Origin: Desulfobacterales bacterium
Lineage (GTDB): Bacteria > Desulfobacterota > Desulfobacteria > Desulfobacterales > JAIPEE01
NCBI GenBank assembly: GCA_021737275.1
Contig: JAIPEE010000006.1
Location: 61,409 to 125,408 of the forward strand
Direction of reading: 5' to 3'
DNA: 64,000 nucleotides
Shown here one piece after another: positions 28,314 through 37,192 of the stretch (positions are counted from its first letter, which is position 1; the number at the start of each line of letters is the position of its first letter). The position numbers and the translations under genes are program-made. A model generated the notes under the pieces. It worked only from the letters and a program-made list of their open reading frames with translations, made no database searches and was not told the DNA's origin.

Positions 28314-29540
28314 ATGAAAATACTTGTCATTGGTTGTGGAAAAATGGGCTCTGTTATCGCATGGGATCTTTCAAAGTATAATGATATTGAAACCATTGGT
28401 TTGGCAGATCCCTATGCCCCAAGCCTTGAAAAAGCATCAAAGCGGATACAGGGTAAAAATGTCGAAACATACCTGCTGAAAGGCAATTATCGGAAACAGT
28501 TGATAGAACTGATGCAATCTTATGACGTGAGTATTGGTGCACAACCGACGATCAAGCAGGGTAACGAGCTTATTGAAGATGCTATTGAGGCAGAAGTAAA
28601 CTTGGTGGATATTATAGGAGAGTATTACCGGAGACCTAATGAGGCTTACCTTGATGGTTTTAATGTGCCGCAGGGGATGACCGGCGGGGAGTATGGTGAA
28701 ATACTTCACCGGCGCGCCAAAGATAAAAATATAACTATTTTATGTTGTATCGGTTTTGCTCCGGGCTTAAGCAATCTGACGCTTGGATATGGCATTTCAC
28801 AGATGGATAAAGCCGAAACTGCAATAGCACGGGTAGGCGGCATGCCGGATATTAAAGTGGCAGAAAAGTACCCGATGAAATACATGGCGACCTGGTGCTG
28901 GGATCAGGCCATTGATTCTGCCATGGACGAAACCCGAATCCTGAAAGATGGAAAACTTCAGTATGCAAAAGCCATGAGTGAATATGAACGTTTTCGATTC
29001 CAGGAGCTTGGAAAGGATGTTGAACTTGAAGCATTTCTTACACCGGGAATGGATAGTTTCATCTTCACCCGACCGGAACTTAAATCCTGTTATGAGAAGA
29101 CGATCAGGTGGCCCGGCTATAAAGATTATATGTCATTTCTTGAATCATGCGGTTTTTTTGATCTGAAACCGATCGTATTTAACGGTCAGGAAATTGTCCC
29201 CAGAGAAATTTCAGCCCGTATTATGGAACCCGGCCTGATGGCTAAAAAAGGCGATACCGATGTCAGCATCATGTGGAATACCGTGACCGGAGAAAAGGCC
29301 GGCAGGTCGGCACAGATAGATTATTATATGTGGGTGGATTCGGATACCGAAAACCGGATTTCTTCAATGGGACGAGCGACAGCTTATCCGGCATCCGTTT
29401 CTGCTGTGATGATGGGGAGAGGACGATTCACAAACAGGGGCATTTTAACGCCCGAAGATGCTTTTGATGAAGATTGTTATCAGTTTCTTCTTCGTGAGTT
29501 AAAAAATAAAGGGATTATCATTGAGGAATCAATAGCCTGA
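28314..29540 (+). CDS. Saccharopine/lysine dehydrogenase-like oxidoreductase (copy A)
   Basis: 408 residues. The N-terminal Rossmann fold begins ILVIGCGKMGSVIAWDL; a central IGFAPGLSNLTLGYG and a C-terminal YPASVSAVMMGRG region are typical of saccharopine dehydrogenase / lysine 6-dehydrogenase relatives, which oxidise or form a C-N bond with NAD(P). It follows the class V aminotransferase by 44 bp, with an AAAGGAG ribosome-binding site. The substrate is not recognisable. Carboxynorspermidine dehydrogenase belongs to the same superfamily and an NspC-like gene lies downstream, but the overall sequence does not look like that enzyme. Confidence 0.75.
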   Translation: MKILVIGCGKMGSVIAWDLSKYNDIETIGLADPYAPSLEKASKRIQGKNVETYLLKGNYRKQLIELMQSYDVSIGAQPTIKQGNELIEDAIEAEVNLVDIIGEYYRRPNEAYLDGFNVPQGMTGGEYGEILHRRAKDKNITILCCIGFAPGLSNLTLGYGISQMDKAETAIARVGGMPDIKVAEKYPMKYMATWCWDQAIDSAMDETRILKDGKLQYAKAMSEYERFRFQELGKDVELEAFLTPGMDSFIFTRPELKSCYEKTIRWPGYKDYMSFLESCGFFDLKPIVFNGQEIVPREISARIMEPGLMAKKGDTDVSIMWNTVTGEKAGRSAQIDYYMWVDSDTENRISSMGRATAYPASVSAVMMGRGRFTNRGILTPEDAFDEDCYQFLLRELKNKGIIIEESIA

Positions 29541-30261
29541 CGATTAGATCCCGGCAAAAATATTACCCGGATGGCCGATGCGATTGATGAAAACCGTTTG
29601 TACCGCGGCAGATATTTCATGGAATCCGGGCGATACTATAGTTGACTTCACCAGCTATATGTGTGATATTTTAGTAACTTTTCAAAATATATACAGGATA
29701 GAACCGAAAACCCTGAACAGGCACAATATTACACGGAAAGACTTCACTTTTTTTGGGACAGAGGAAGAAGTAAAAAATCACTTGGATTCATATCCGATTT
29801 GCCCGCAGTCACGGCTGAGCATCGACAGGGTATATAGAGAAGCATACCTGTTCCTGAAAAACTGAAATATCCTATCTGCATTATGCTGATGCTGATTATC
29901 GGCACAGCAGCACAAGGGGATATGTTTCCACCACTCATATAGTGGAACGGTGGGTCATTATCTATGATCTGCCTGTTCCAGGCCAATGACCCGTTTATAC
30001 CCAATTATATAGGCAGATGCATTGGCCACTATAAATCCATAATCAGGATCATTGTGCGGCGCCGGTATTAAAATTCAGTTATGTCTATGGCAGCCATAGA
30101 AATGACAAGTTATTATGGTATTCCGGAAGAGACTGAATAGTAGTATGTTTGTAAGTTTTAATTTGAGGCCACTCGCCTGATAACAGAAAGGAGGCAGATC
30201 CAAAGCGCCATTTAAGCTTGTTAACACCAATCGTAAATCTTATTTGAAGGAGGATAATGCA
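29541..30261. other. Intergenic region upstream of the PotD-like gene
   Basis: About 720 bp with little clear coding. It includes a doubtful 95-codon ORF (29578-29865), a perfect 7-bp inverted repeat TCTATGG-CAG-CCATAGA (30084-30100) that looks like an operator, and an orphan ribosome-binding site AAAGGAGG near 30187 with no start codon behind it. Decay of a former gene is possible. Confidence 0.5.
29578..29865 (+). CDS. Doubtful small ORF, no recognised family
   Basis: 95 codons with no good ribosome-binding site and no domain I recognise. The translated product (MRLMKTVCTAADISWNPGDT onward) is neither obviously low-complexity nor membrane-bound. It may be a remnant or spurious. Confidence 0.2.
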   Translation: MRLMKTVCTAADISWNPGDTIVDFTSYMCDILVTFQNIYRIEPKTLNRHNITRKDFTFFGTEEEVKNHLDSYPICPQSRLSIDRVYREAYLFLKN

Positions 30262-31401
30262 ATGAAACGTTCGAGTTTAAAGAAAAGTTGTTTGGTACTA
30301 CTGTTTGCAACGTTTTTTTTCTGGGGGGTACTGTCCGGATCTTTAGTTGCCGGAGAAAAAAAGTATCCGGACCACCCGGTCCCCAATTCATGTATGGCTC
30401 AGGTAGAAAAGGAAGGTAAAGTGCTCTACATCTACGACTGGGCGGAGTGGTGGCCGGAGGAACTGTTTGAGAATTTTACAAAGGAGTTTGGCATCAAGAT
30501 TGTCCGGGATCACTATGCGAATACCGAAGAAATGGCAACAAAATTTCGACTTAATAAGAAGACGCCTTATGATCTGGTGCTCGGTGCAGGACCTAGCGCT
30601 ATTATTCAGTTAAGACCGCTGGGTGTAATCCGGAAGCTGGACCACGAATGGCTTCCCAATGTTGATGCATATATGATGGATGAATATAAAAATATGGCCT
30701 TTGACCCGGGCAATAATTACCAGCTTCCGGACTCTGCTTTTATGACGACTTATACCTATAATTCAAAATTTGTTGATGAGAATGATCCGAAGGTCGGTTC
30801 ATGGAAACTGCTTTTTGAAGGTGATGAGTATGCCGGCAAGATAACCATGATTGACAACATGTATGAAACCATCGGTACGGCATTGATGTACCTTGGTTAT
30901 TCATATAACTCCGATAACGAAGCGGAACTGATGGAAGCCAGGGATGTACTTTTGAAACAAAAGCCCAAATTGATGGCCTACGACTCATGGCCCCGGCGAT
31001 CGCTAATAGAAGAAGAGTCTTATATCTCTCACCTCTGGACCGGTGATGGCTGGCTGCTTTCCCAGGATGCACCCACCATGAGAGGCGTGTTGCCCGAAGA
31101 AGGGGGTTATGTTGCCACAAATACGGATTTTATCCCGATAGGCGGAAAACATCCGGCAGCGGCACATCTGTTTTTGAACTATCTTTTTCGGACTGATGTG
31201 AACAGTATGCTTGTTGAATGGATTGGCTATCCGCCGGTACACAAGCATGTCATGGAATTTATGTCACCGGAAATGAAGGCATGGCCGGGCTTTATCTTTC
31301 CGGATGGTTATATTGAAAAATGTTCTGGCGTTGAGGAAAGGGCTTTTATTGGAAAAGGAAAGGAATTACGGATTAAAATCTGGGAAGAAATAAAACAATA
31401 A
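30262..31401 (+). CDS. PotD/PotF-like extracellular solute-binding protein (polyamine-type)
   Basis: 379 residues with a Sec signal peptide (hydrophobic about 10-24, probable cleavage after SGSLVA). The mature protein begins with a type II binding-protein domain: KVLYIYDWAEWWPEELFENFTKEFG, then YDLVLGAG and TYTYNSKFVD, as in polyamine-binding PotD/PotF. I use the ATG at 30262, since the AAGGAGG at 30247-30253 overlaps the alternative upstream start at 30244. No ABC permease or ATPase gene is adjacent and a strong terminator follows, so it is an orphan binding protein. A cationic amine ligand would fit the neighbouring genes but is inferred. Confidence 0.83.
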   Translation: MKRSSLKKSCLVLLFATFFFWGVLSGSLVAGEKKYPDHPVPNSCMAQVEKEGKVLYIYDWAEWWPEELFENFTKEFGIKIVRDHYANTEEMATKFRLNKKTPYDLVLGAGPSAIIQLRPLGVIRKLDHEWLPNVDAYMMDEYKNMAFDPGNNYQLPDSAFMTTYTYNSKFVDENDPKVGSWKLLFEGDEYAGKITMIDNMYETIGTALMYLGYSYNSDNEAELMEARDVLLKQKPKLMAYDSWPRRSLIEEESYISHLWTGDGWLLSQDAPTMRGVLPEEGGYVATNTDFIPIGGKHPAAAHLFLNYLFRTDVNSMLVEWIGYPPVHKHVMEFMSPEMKAWPGFIFPDGYIEKCSGVEERAFIGKGKELRIKIWEEIKQ

Positions 31402-31420
31402 GACGCTATAATTCAACTCT

Positions 31421-31463
31421 GTGGAGGATAAGTCCGATATCGGGACTTTATCCTCCACTTTTT
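31421..31463 (+). terminator. Strong rho-independent terminator
   Basis: GTGGAGGATAAGTCC (from 31421) pairs with GGGACTTTATCCTCCAC (ending 31458) with one bulge, followed by TTTTT. It separates the PotD-like gene from the next. Confidence 0.9.
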
Positions 31464-31537
31464 GTCTTATGTGAAATGGCGACATCGGTTGTTGGAGAAA
31501 AAGAGGAATAAAAGGCCGGAAAGAAAGGAAAGCGAAT

Positions 31538-32674
31538 ATGAGTAGGGTAGTAGTCCTGGGATGTGGCGCAGTAGGAAGAGACATCGCTATTGATTTGTGC
31601 AAGGATCCTGACGATGAGGTCATCTCGGTAGATATCAGCCGGGAGAACCTGGCGCAATTGGCCGGTGAACATCCCATCAAGACCCGGTTAGAAGATCTCT
31701 CCAGGGTGGAAGGAATCACACGGGCCGTTGAGAATGCGGACATTGTCATCGGTTCAGTGCCCGGATCTCTGGGATACGCAATGCTCGAAACAGTCATTCG
31801 TGCAGGCAGGAACATCGTGGACATCTCGTACTTTCCGGAGGATCCGTTCGGGCTGGACGATCTGGCGAAGGAAAAGGGAGTGACTGCCGTGGTAGATTGT
31901 GGCGTGGTACCGGGTATGTCCAACATCATTCTCGGTGATCACATGCGGAGGATGAAGGTTAGCCGTTATGAGTGCTACGTTGGCGGAAATCCAAAGTCGA
32001 GGAACGCACCGTTAGGTTACTTGTCTCCCTTTCCTGTCCTGGAAGTTTTGGAAGAATACACTGAAGATGGCAGAATGGTTGAAAATGGCAAGGTGGTCGC
32101 CAGACCGATGCTCGCCGAAACCATGACGATCGATCTCGATAAAGTCGGTACCATGGCATGCCTCAATTCCGACGGACTCAGAACCCTGATTCATACATCA
32201 ATCTCTGAAATCCCTGACATGTTCGAAAAGACCCTGCGCTATCCCGATCACGTAGACAAGATGCGCACCTTTAACGATTCCGGATTCTTCAGCCAGACCC
32301 CCATTGAGGTAAAGGGCATTTCAGTTCGGCCGGTAGATGTGGCCACGTCGTTGATCACCCCGCTTTGGAAATACAAACCGGGCGAGGCCGATCTTACTGT
32401 CATGAGACTGATAATCTCCGGCGTGGAAGATGGAAAACCGGTGACCTACACTTACGATATGTACGATGAATACGATCCTGAAACAGAAACGCTCTCCATG
32501 TCCAGAACGACCGGGTACACCTGTAATGCGGTCGCCCGATTGGTGCTTGACGGTGGTTATTCACAAACCGGGATAAGTGCGCCCGAGTTCGTGGGACGTG
32601 TTGAAGGCTGCTGGGAAAGTGTTGATAGATACCTGAAAGATCGGGGTGTCCACTGCACGATGCAGCGGATCTGA
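31538..32674 (+). CDS. Saccharopine dehydrogenase-like oxidoreductase (copy B)
   Basis: 378 residues of the same superfamily as the gene at 28314: Rossmann motif VVVLGCGAVGRDIA at the N-terminus, GVVPGMSNIILGD near residue 128 and a C-terminal YTCNAVARLVLDGG. Its codons are visibly richer in G+C than those of its neighbours, which suggests a separate origin. It lies between a terminator and the ferredoxin oxidoreductase genes, with an AAAGGAAAG ribosome-binding site. An NAD(P)-dependent reaction on an amino acid or imine is likely; the substrate is unknown. Confidence 0.75.
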   Translation: MSRVVVLGCGAVGRDIAIDLCKDPDDEVISVDISRENLAQLAGEHPIKTRLEDLSRVEGITRAVENADIVIGSVPGSLGYAMLETVIRAGRNIVDISYFPEDPFGLDDLAKEKGVTAVVDCGVVPGMSNIILGDHMRRMKVSRYECYVGGNPKSRNAPLGYLSPFPVLEVLEEYTEDGRMVENGKVVARPMLAETMTIDLDKVGTMACLNSDGLRTLIHTSISEIPDMFEKTLRYPDHVDKMRTFNDSGFFSQTPIEVKGISVRPVDVATSLITPLWKYKPGEADLTVMRLIISGVEDGKPVTYTYDMYDEYDPETETLSMSRTTGYTCNAVARLVLDGGYSQTGISAPEFVGRVEGCWESVDRYLKDRGVHCTMQRI

Positions 32675-32732
32675 CCTGGCCACCGATCAGGCAATAAAAA
32701 ACAATTATTGAAATACATAAGGAGTATAACCT

Positions 32733-33854
32733 GTGTCATATACCGTAATGGAAGGCAATGAGGCGATCGGGTGGGGTGCGATTGTTGCCGGGTGTCGGTT
32801 TTTTGCCGGTTACCCGATAACACCGGCAACAACGATATATAATACAATGTTAAAGCTTTTACCGGATTTCGGCGGTATTTGTATGCAGGGTGAAGATGAA
32901 ATCGCTTCAATCGGATTTTGCCTGGGTGCATCTATGGCCGGAATGAAGGTGATGACCGCTACATCAGGGCCCGGTATCAGTTTATATAGTGAGCAGATTT
33001 CATTTGCCATCGGCAGTGAAATCCCCCTTGTGATAGCCAATGTACAGAGATTGGGTCCGTCAACCGGTTCTGCTACCAAAGGTGCGGATGGAGATATCCA
33101 GTTTATGAGATGGGGCAACAGCGGCGGATTACCGGTTATTGTGCTGGCGCCCGTTGATGTGAAAGACTGTTATGAGTTGACTGTGCATGCGTTTAACCTG
33201 GCAGAAAAATATCGATGCCCGGTTTTTATCGCAGCAAATAAAGAAATATCCATGACCCGGGAGGTTTTTGATCTCGATGCATTAAATATGCCGGATATTG
33301 TGGAAAGGAAAAACGCTGACCCTTCCAGGCCATTTAAACCCTTTGACGTGTCCGATGGGCAATATACACCTGATTTTTTACCCATTGGAGGAGAAACGAT
33401 TGTTCGTCAGACGTCCTCCACACACGGGCCGGAAGGTTATATAACAACAGACAGCGGCCAGATAGGGAACAATCAGGATCGATTGATGAAAAAGATTGTC
33501 AGTGATGTGGAGCGTTTTTCTTTTTATGAATCGCTACCGGCGAAAGGTGCTGAAACGCTGATAATTAGCTATGGTGTTACATCTCGTGCTGTAAAAACAG
33601 CTGTCTCGCGTCTTGGATCAGAAGGACTCCCTGTTTCTCATTTAATACTTAAAACACTGTGGCCGGTACCTGAGAAAGTAATTAAATCGATTGCTGCATC
33701 ATATAACCGGATTGTATCTGTTGAAATGAATCTCGGACAGTATGTGAGAGAAATCCAACGGATTCTGCCGGGAAAAGAAATTGAATTTCTGGGCCGGATG
33801 AATGGAGAGTTGATTACTCCTGAACAGATAAAGGAGGTTGTCAATAATGGATAG
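32733..33854 (+). CDS. 2-oxoacid:ferredoxin oxidoreductase, alpha subunit
   Basis: 373 residues. The N-terminal half matches the pyrimidine-binding domain of KorA-type subunits: EGNEAIGWGAIVAGCRFFAG, YPITPATTIYN and TATSGPGISLYSEQISFA. The C-terminal half holds the domain II region (ETLIISYGVTSRAVKTAV). With the next gene it forms an anaerobic enzyme converting a 2-oxoacid, CoA and oxidised ferredoxin to acyl-CoA, CO2 and reduced ferredoxin. Unlike some KorA proteins it has no N-terminal gamma domain, which here is fused to the beta subunit. It overlaps the next gene by 8 bases. Confidence 0.88.
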   Translation: MSYTVMEGNEAIGWGAIVAGCRFFAGYPITPATTIYNTMLKLLPDFGGICMQGEDEIASIGFCLGASMAGMKVMTATSGPGISLYSEQISFAIGSEIPLVIANVQRLGPSTGSATKGADGDIQFMRWGNSGGLPVIVLAPVDVKDCYELTVHAFNLAEKYRCPVFIAANKEISMTREVFDLDALNMPDIVERKNADPSRPFKPFDVSDGQYTPDFLPIGGETIVRQTSSTHGPEGYITTDSGQIGNNQDRLMKKIVSDVERFSFYESLPAKGAETLIISYGVTSRAVKTAVSRLGSEGLPVSHLILKTLWPVPEKVIKSIAASYNRIVSVEMNLGQYVREIQRILPGKEIEFLGRMNGELITPEQIKEVVNNG

Positions 33855-35148
33855 TTTACTTAATCCCAATCGACCACCGGTATTTTGCCCGGGCTGCGCC
33901 CACGACCGTGTCGTTCATTCACTGGATAACACTTTCAGGAAGATGGGACTTTCAGGTAATCAGATTGTTATCGTTACAGACATCGGCTGTTCCGGACTGT
34001 TTGACACCTTTTTTGAAACACACGCATTTCACGGACTGCACGGCAGGGCACTGACCTATGCAACCGGCATCAAGATGGCACGTCCGGACCTTCATGTAGT
34101 CGTGACCATGGGAGACGGCGGCCTTGGAATCGGAGGCGCTCATGTTCTGAGTTCATGCCGTCGTAATATCGATATCACCTTGCTGGTGCTGAATAATTTT
34201 AATTACGGCATGACCGGCGGGCAATGTTCGGTAACGACACCTCAAAATGCAAATGTTGGATCAGGTTTTTTGAACCGGCTGGAGAAACCGGTTGATATCT
34301 GTCAGGTTGCCGGTGCTGCCGGTGCTGCTTTTGTATCCCGGGCGTCAAGTTATGAAAAGGAACTTGAAGACAAAATTGAAAAAGCCATACGCTTTGAAGG
34401 CTTTTCTCTTGTTGATATATGGGGCATCTGTCCGGGCAGGTATTCCCGTCGCAATAAACTGTCTCCAAAAATTATTGAAGCCCAGCTTTCGGCTATGCCG
34501 AAGCTTGATAACTTCATGCAGCAAAATTTACGAAAAGAATATGGTAAGGCTTATTGTGAGCATATTCAAGTTAAGACGCCGGCGCCTGCTCCGCTGAAAA
34601 TTGAGAAGCGATACCAGCCGCCGCTTCAGGCAAATGAGCAAATTGTATTTCTCGGGAGTGCAGGTCAACGAATCATTACTGCAGCAGAGCTGGTTTGTCT
34701 GGCAGGTGCAACAGCAGGTCTTTTTGCAACTCAGAAAAATGATTATCCGATAACGGTTATGCGCGGCCATTCTGTGAGCGAATTAATTCTTTCAAAAGAA
34801 CAGATCGATTATACCGGTATTGAAAAACCTTCAATTATTTTTGCACTGGCACAAGAGGGCATCAATCGACGAAAAAAGATATTTGATAATCTTTCTGAAG
34901 AAACACTTGTGATTAAGGCTGCTGGAGTGGAGATACCCGCTACCGGCGCAGAAGTTGAAGAAATTGATTTTAAAACACTTAAAATTAAAACCCAGGATTG
35001 GGCCCTGGCTTCCCTTGCAATGATAGCAAACGAAAACAGGGGAATCAGCATGGAGATGCTGGATACGGCCATGATGCAGCGATTTAAGGGGAGTATTCTG
35101 GAGGATTCAAGAAAGATTGTTAGTACTATTGCGATAAAGTATAAATAA
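33847..35148 (+). CDS. 2-oxoacid:ferredoxin oxidoreductase, fused beta-gamma subunit
   Basis: 433 residues. The beta part (about 1-250) has CPGC near the N-terminus, the iron-sulfur/TPP region TDIGCSGLFD and the TPP-Mg motif MGDGGLGIGGAH followed by LNNFNYGMTGGQ. The gamma part (about 265-433) begins IVFLGSAGQRIITAAELVC and is typical of the POR gamma domain. The ATG at 33847 is chosen because AAGGAGG ends 9 bases upstream; a TTG 9 bases earlier is less likely. The acid oxidised is not known; a branched or amino-acid-derived 2-oxoacid would fit the neighbouring genes. Confidence 0.88.
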   Translation: MDSLLNPNRPPVFCPGCAHDRVVHSLDNTFRKMGLSGNQIVIVTDIGCSGLFDTFFETHAFHGLHGRALTYATGIKMARPDLHVVVTMGDGGLGIGGAHVLSSCRRNIDITLLVLNNFNYGMTGGQCSVTTPQNANVGSGFLNRLEKPVDICQVAGAAGAAFVSRASSYEKELEDKIEKAIRFEGFSLVDIWGICPGRYSRRNKLSPKIIEAQLSAMPKLDNFMQQNLRKEYGKAYCEHIQVKTPAPAPLKIEKRYQPPLQANEQIVFLGSAGQRIITAAELVCLAGATAGLFATQKNDYPITVMRGHSVSELILSKEQIDYTGIEKPSIIFALAQEGINRRKKIFDNLSEETLVIKAAGVEIPATGAEVEEIDFKTLKIKTQDWALASLAMIANENRGISMEMLDTAMMQRFKGSILEDSRKIVSTIAIKYK

Positions 35149-35173
35149 ATTTAACTGAAAAAAGGATTTATTA

Positions 35174-36322
35174 ATGGAAACGAAAGAAAGTACTATTTTA
35201 AAAAAAAATGAGAACACATTTCCCCAAACGCCATATTATTTGATTGATGAAAGTAAGATACTGAATATTATGAAGCGAATTCAATATCTCCGGGAAAAAT
35301 CCGGTGTCCGGGCTGTGTTGGCCCTTAAGTGTTTTTCAACGTGGCCGGTTTTTTCCCTGATGAATCAATATATGGATGGTACGACAAGCAGTTCCGTATA
35401 TGAAGCCAGGCTGGGCTTTGAAGAATTCGGCAAGGAGGTTCATGCATATGCAGCCGCATTTTCTGAAAATGATATTGCAGATGTTAAGAAAATATCGGAC
35501 AAGATTATTTTTAATTCCATTTCCCAGCTAAAAACTTTTCATGATGAAGTCAAAGGTCTTGAAATCGGACTCAGGGTTAATCCTCAGGTCAGTTTCTCGC
35601 ATTATGATATTGCTGATCCGGCTAAACGGTATTCAAGACTTGGTGAAAAAGATTATGAATCTATACTGGCAGTGCAAGATCTTATTAATGGCGTCATGTT
35701 TCATTATAATTGTGAAAACGACGATATTGAAAACTTTACCGCAACACTTGATAAAATCAGTGAAAAATTCAGTGATCTTCTGTACAAACTGAACTGGGTC
35801 AGCCTTGGCGGCGGTATTTCGTTTACGTCAGATGATTACCCTGTTGATGTGTTTGCAGCAAAATTAAGCGAATTCAGTAAAAAATTTGATGTTCAGGTAT
35901 ACCTGGAGCCGGGTGAAGCTTCCGTCTTAGAATGTGCGCAATTAGTAACCCAAGTGCTCGATATTGTCCATAATGAAAAAGACATAGCTATTGTAAATGC
36001 CTCTATTGGTGCACATAAGGTTGATGATCTCGTATACAGGTCGGAAGCCTTTATTGAAGCGCATGCAGAAAATGGTGATTATGAATACATTATAGCCGGA
36101 AACTCATGTCTGGCCGGGGATATTTTTGGTCATTACAAATTTAAAACCCCATTAAAGGTAGGTGATGTGGTTAATATTGAAAATGCTGCCTCCTACACAA
36201 TGGTTTCAAAAAACTGGTTTAACGGCTTAAGAATGCCGGCTATTGCAATCAAACGAATTGATGGCGCCATAGATGTTGTTCAGAGATCCGGGTATCAGGA
36301 TTTTAAAAAGAGCCTTGGGTAA
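35174..36322 (+). CDS. nspC: Carboxynorspermidine decarboxylase-like PLP enzyme
   Basis: 382-residue fold-type III (alanine racemase-like) decarboxylase. It has the Schiff-base Lys52 in VLALKCFSTWP, TTSSSVYEARLG, the Cys/Glu segment FHYNCENDD, a Gly-rich LGGGISF phosphate loop and the substrate/dimer loop AGNSCLAGD. Length and motifs match NspC, which decarboxylates carboxyspermidine or carboxynorspermidine. No canonical carboxynorspermidine dehydrogenase gene is adjacent; the two saccharopine-dehydrogenase-like genes upstream are possible substitutes. It has an AAAAGGA ribosome-binding site and is the last gene before the terminator at 36601. Confidence 0.83.
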   Translation: METKESTILKKNENTFPQTPYYLIDESKILNIMKRIQYLREKSGVRAVLALKCFSTWPVFSLMNQYMDGTTSSSVYEARLGFEEFGKEVHAYAAAFSENDIADVKKISDKIIFNSISQLKTFHDEVKGLEIGLRVNPQVSFSHYDIADPAKRYSRLGEKDYESILAVQDLINGVMFHYNCENDDIENFTATLDKISEKFSDLLYKLNWVSLGGGISFTSDDYPVDVFAAKLSEFSKKFDVQVYLEPGEASVLECAQLVTQVLDIVHNEKDIAIVNASIGAHKVDDLVYRSEAFIEAHAENGDYEYIIAGNSCLAGDIFGHYKFKTPLKVGDVVNIENAASYTMVSKNWFNGLRMPAIAIKRIDGAIDVVQRSGYQDFKKSLG

Positions 36323-36600
36323 AAAGACATGCCGGCTGAATATATTATGGATGTTAAGATTTTTACTTTTTAAAAATATATGTATCAAATAGCGGACCAT
36401 ATTAGACCTATTTTAAAAGAATTAAGTAATTGACTGTATCAGTTCAAACCTGAAAATCGAGGGGCGCTATATAGCGCATTTGGATTAAGAAAGATAGAAA
36501 TTTTCAGAATTAATCTTTTATTGAATGGTTTAATAGCTATTCGGTACTTTGCTAATAAAATTTTACTGGTAATGTCTTAAAATCAAAATATTTTTGTAAT

Positions 36601-36643
36601 AAAAACCTCTACTGATGAAAATTTACATCAGTAGAGGTTTTTT
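36601..36643. terminator. Perfect 17-bp stem terminator
   Basis: AAAAACCTCTACTGATG (36601-36617) pairs fully with 36626-36642 around an 8-base loop, with A and T runs on either side, so it can work in both directions. It ends the transcript carrying the NspC-like gene and insulates the sigma-54 operon. Confidence 0.93.
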
Positions 36644-36907
36644 AATGCAGAAATTAGATATACGAACAAAGAAATTTAAAAACCAAGCGAAGATGTTAAA
36701 ATCTAAAATTATCAAAATAAATTATAATATCTTTTGGTTGCACTTATAATTGTAGCCTTGGATCCGAAGAATTTGGATATAGTGCATTTTATGCACAACA
36801 AAAGAAAAATATGTTTAAATCAAGAACGACTCCTGAAATATTTATAGGATTATCAAAAATAGTTATTATGCATAAATACAAAATGTTATGAATTTTAATG
36901 CCGTGTA

Positions 36908-36955
36908 TGATGTAGTTTTACATCAGTACTTTTCGGATTATGCAAATTTACATCA
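36908..36955. promoter_or_regulatory. Paired palindromes, candidate sigma-54 activator (enhancer) sites
   Basis: A perfect TGATGTA-GTTT-TACATCA (36908-36925) and a related TTATGCA-AATT-TACATCA (36938-36955) have centres exactly 30 bp apart, about three helical turns, 94-141 bp upstream of the sigma-54 promoter. This is a typical position for upstream activator sites. Confidence 0.6.
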
Positions 36956-37048
36956 ATCCTTTGTTTTTAAATCAGAGTATTTGTCTACGAATTCCTTTTA
37001 CTGAAAAATAACTTCATAACATCAATAGGTTAAAAATAATTTCGAAAG

Positions 37049-37065
37049 TTGGCAAGCATCTTGCT
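37049..37065 (+). promoter_or_regulatory. Sigma-54 (-24/-12) promoter
   Basis: TTGGCAAGCATCTTGCT has GG and GC at the exact 10-bp separation required by RpoN. Transcription would start near 37077, about 115 bases before the corrinoid protein gene. An NtrC-family activator gene lies at the far end of the operon (49183-50619). Confidence 0.85.
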
Positions 37066-37192
37066 CAATGAGTAAATAACTTTCAAAATCAAGAATTCGC
37101 TGATCTGGATAAGAAACGGTCATTAATTGAATAAACAGCTTTCGCAGAAATAAAAAGCGAACTTGAATTTAACTTAATCTTAAGGAGGAATT

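Larger units (their letters stand above)
36323..37192. other. 870-bp regulatory region upstream of the corrinoid-methyltransferase operon
   Basis: No credible gene. In order it contains a perfect 14-bp palindrome GCGCTATATAGCGC (36464-36477), a strong terminator (36601-36643), GTGCAT-TTT-ATGCAC (36782-36796), TTATGCATAA (36866-36875), two related palindromes 30 bp apart (36908-36955) and a sigma-54 promoter (37049-37065). The layout fits enhancer-dependent control. Confidence 0.7.

Noticed and set aside
35174..36322. Diaminopimelate or ornithine decarboxylase
   Set aside because: The length, VLALKCFS lysine context and CENDD segment fit the NspC branch of the fold better than LysA or ornithine decarboxylase.
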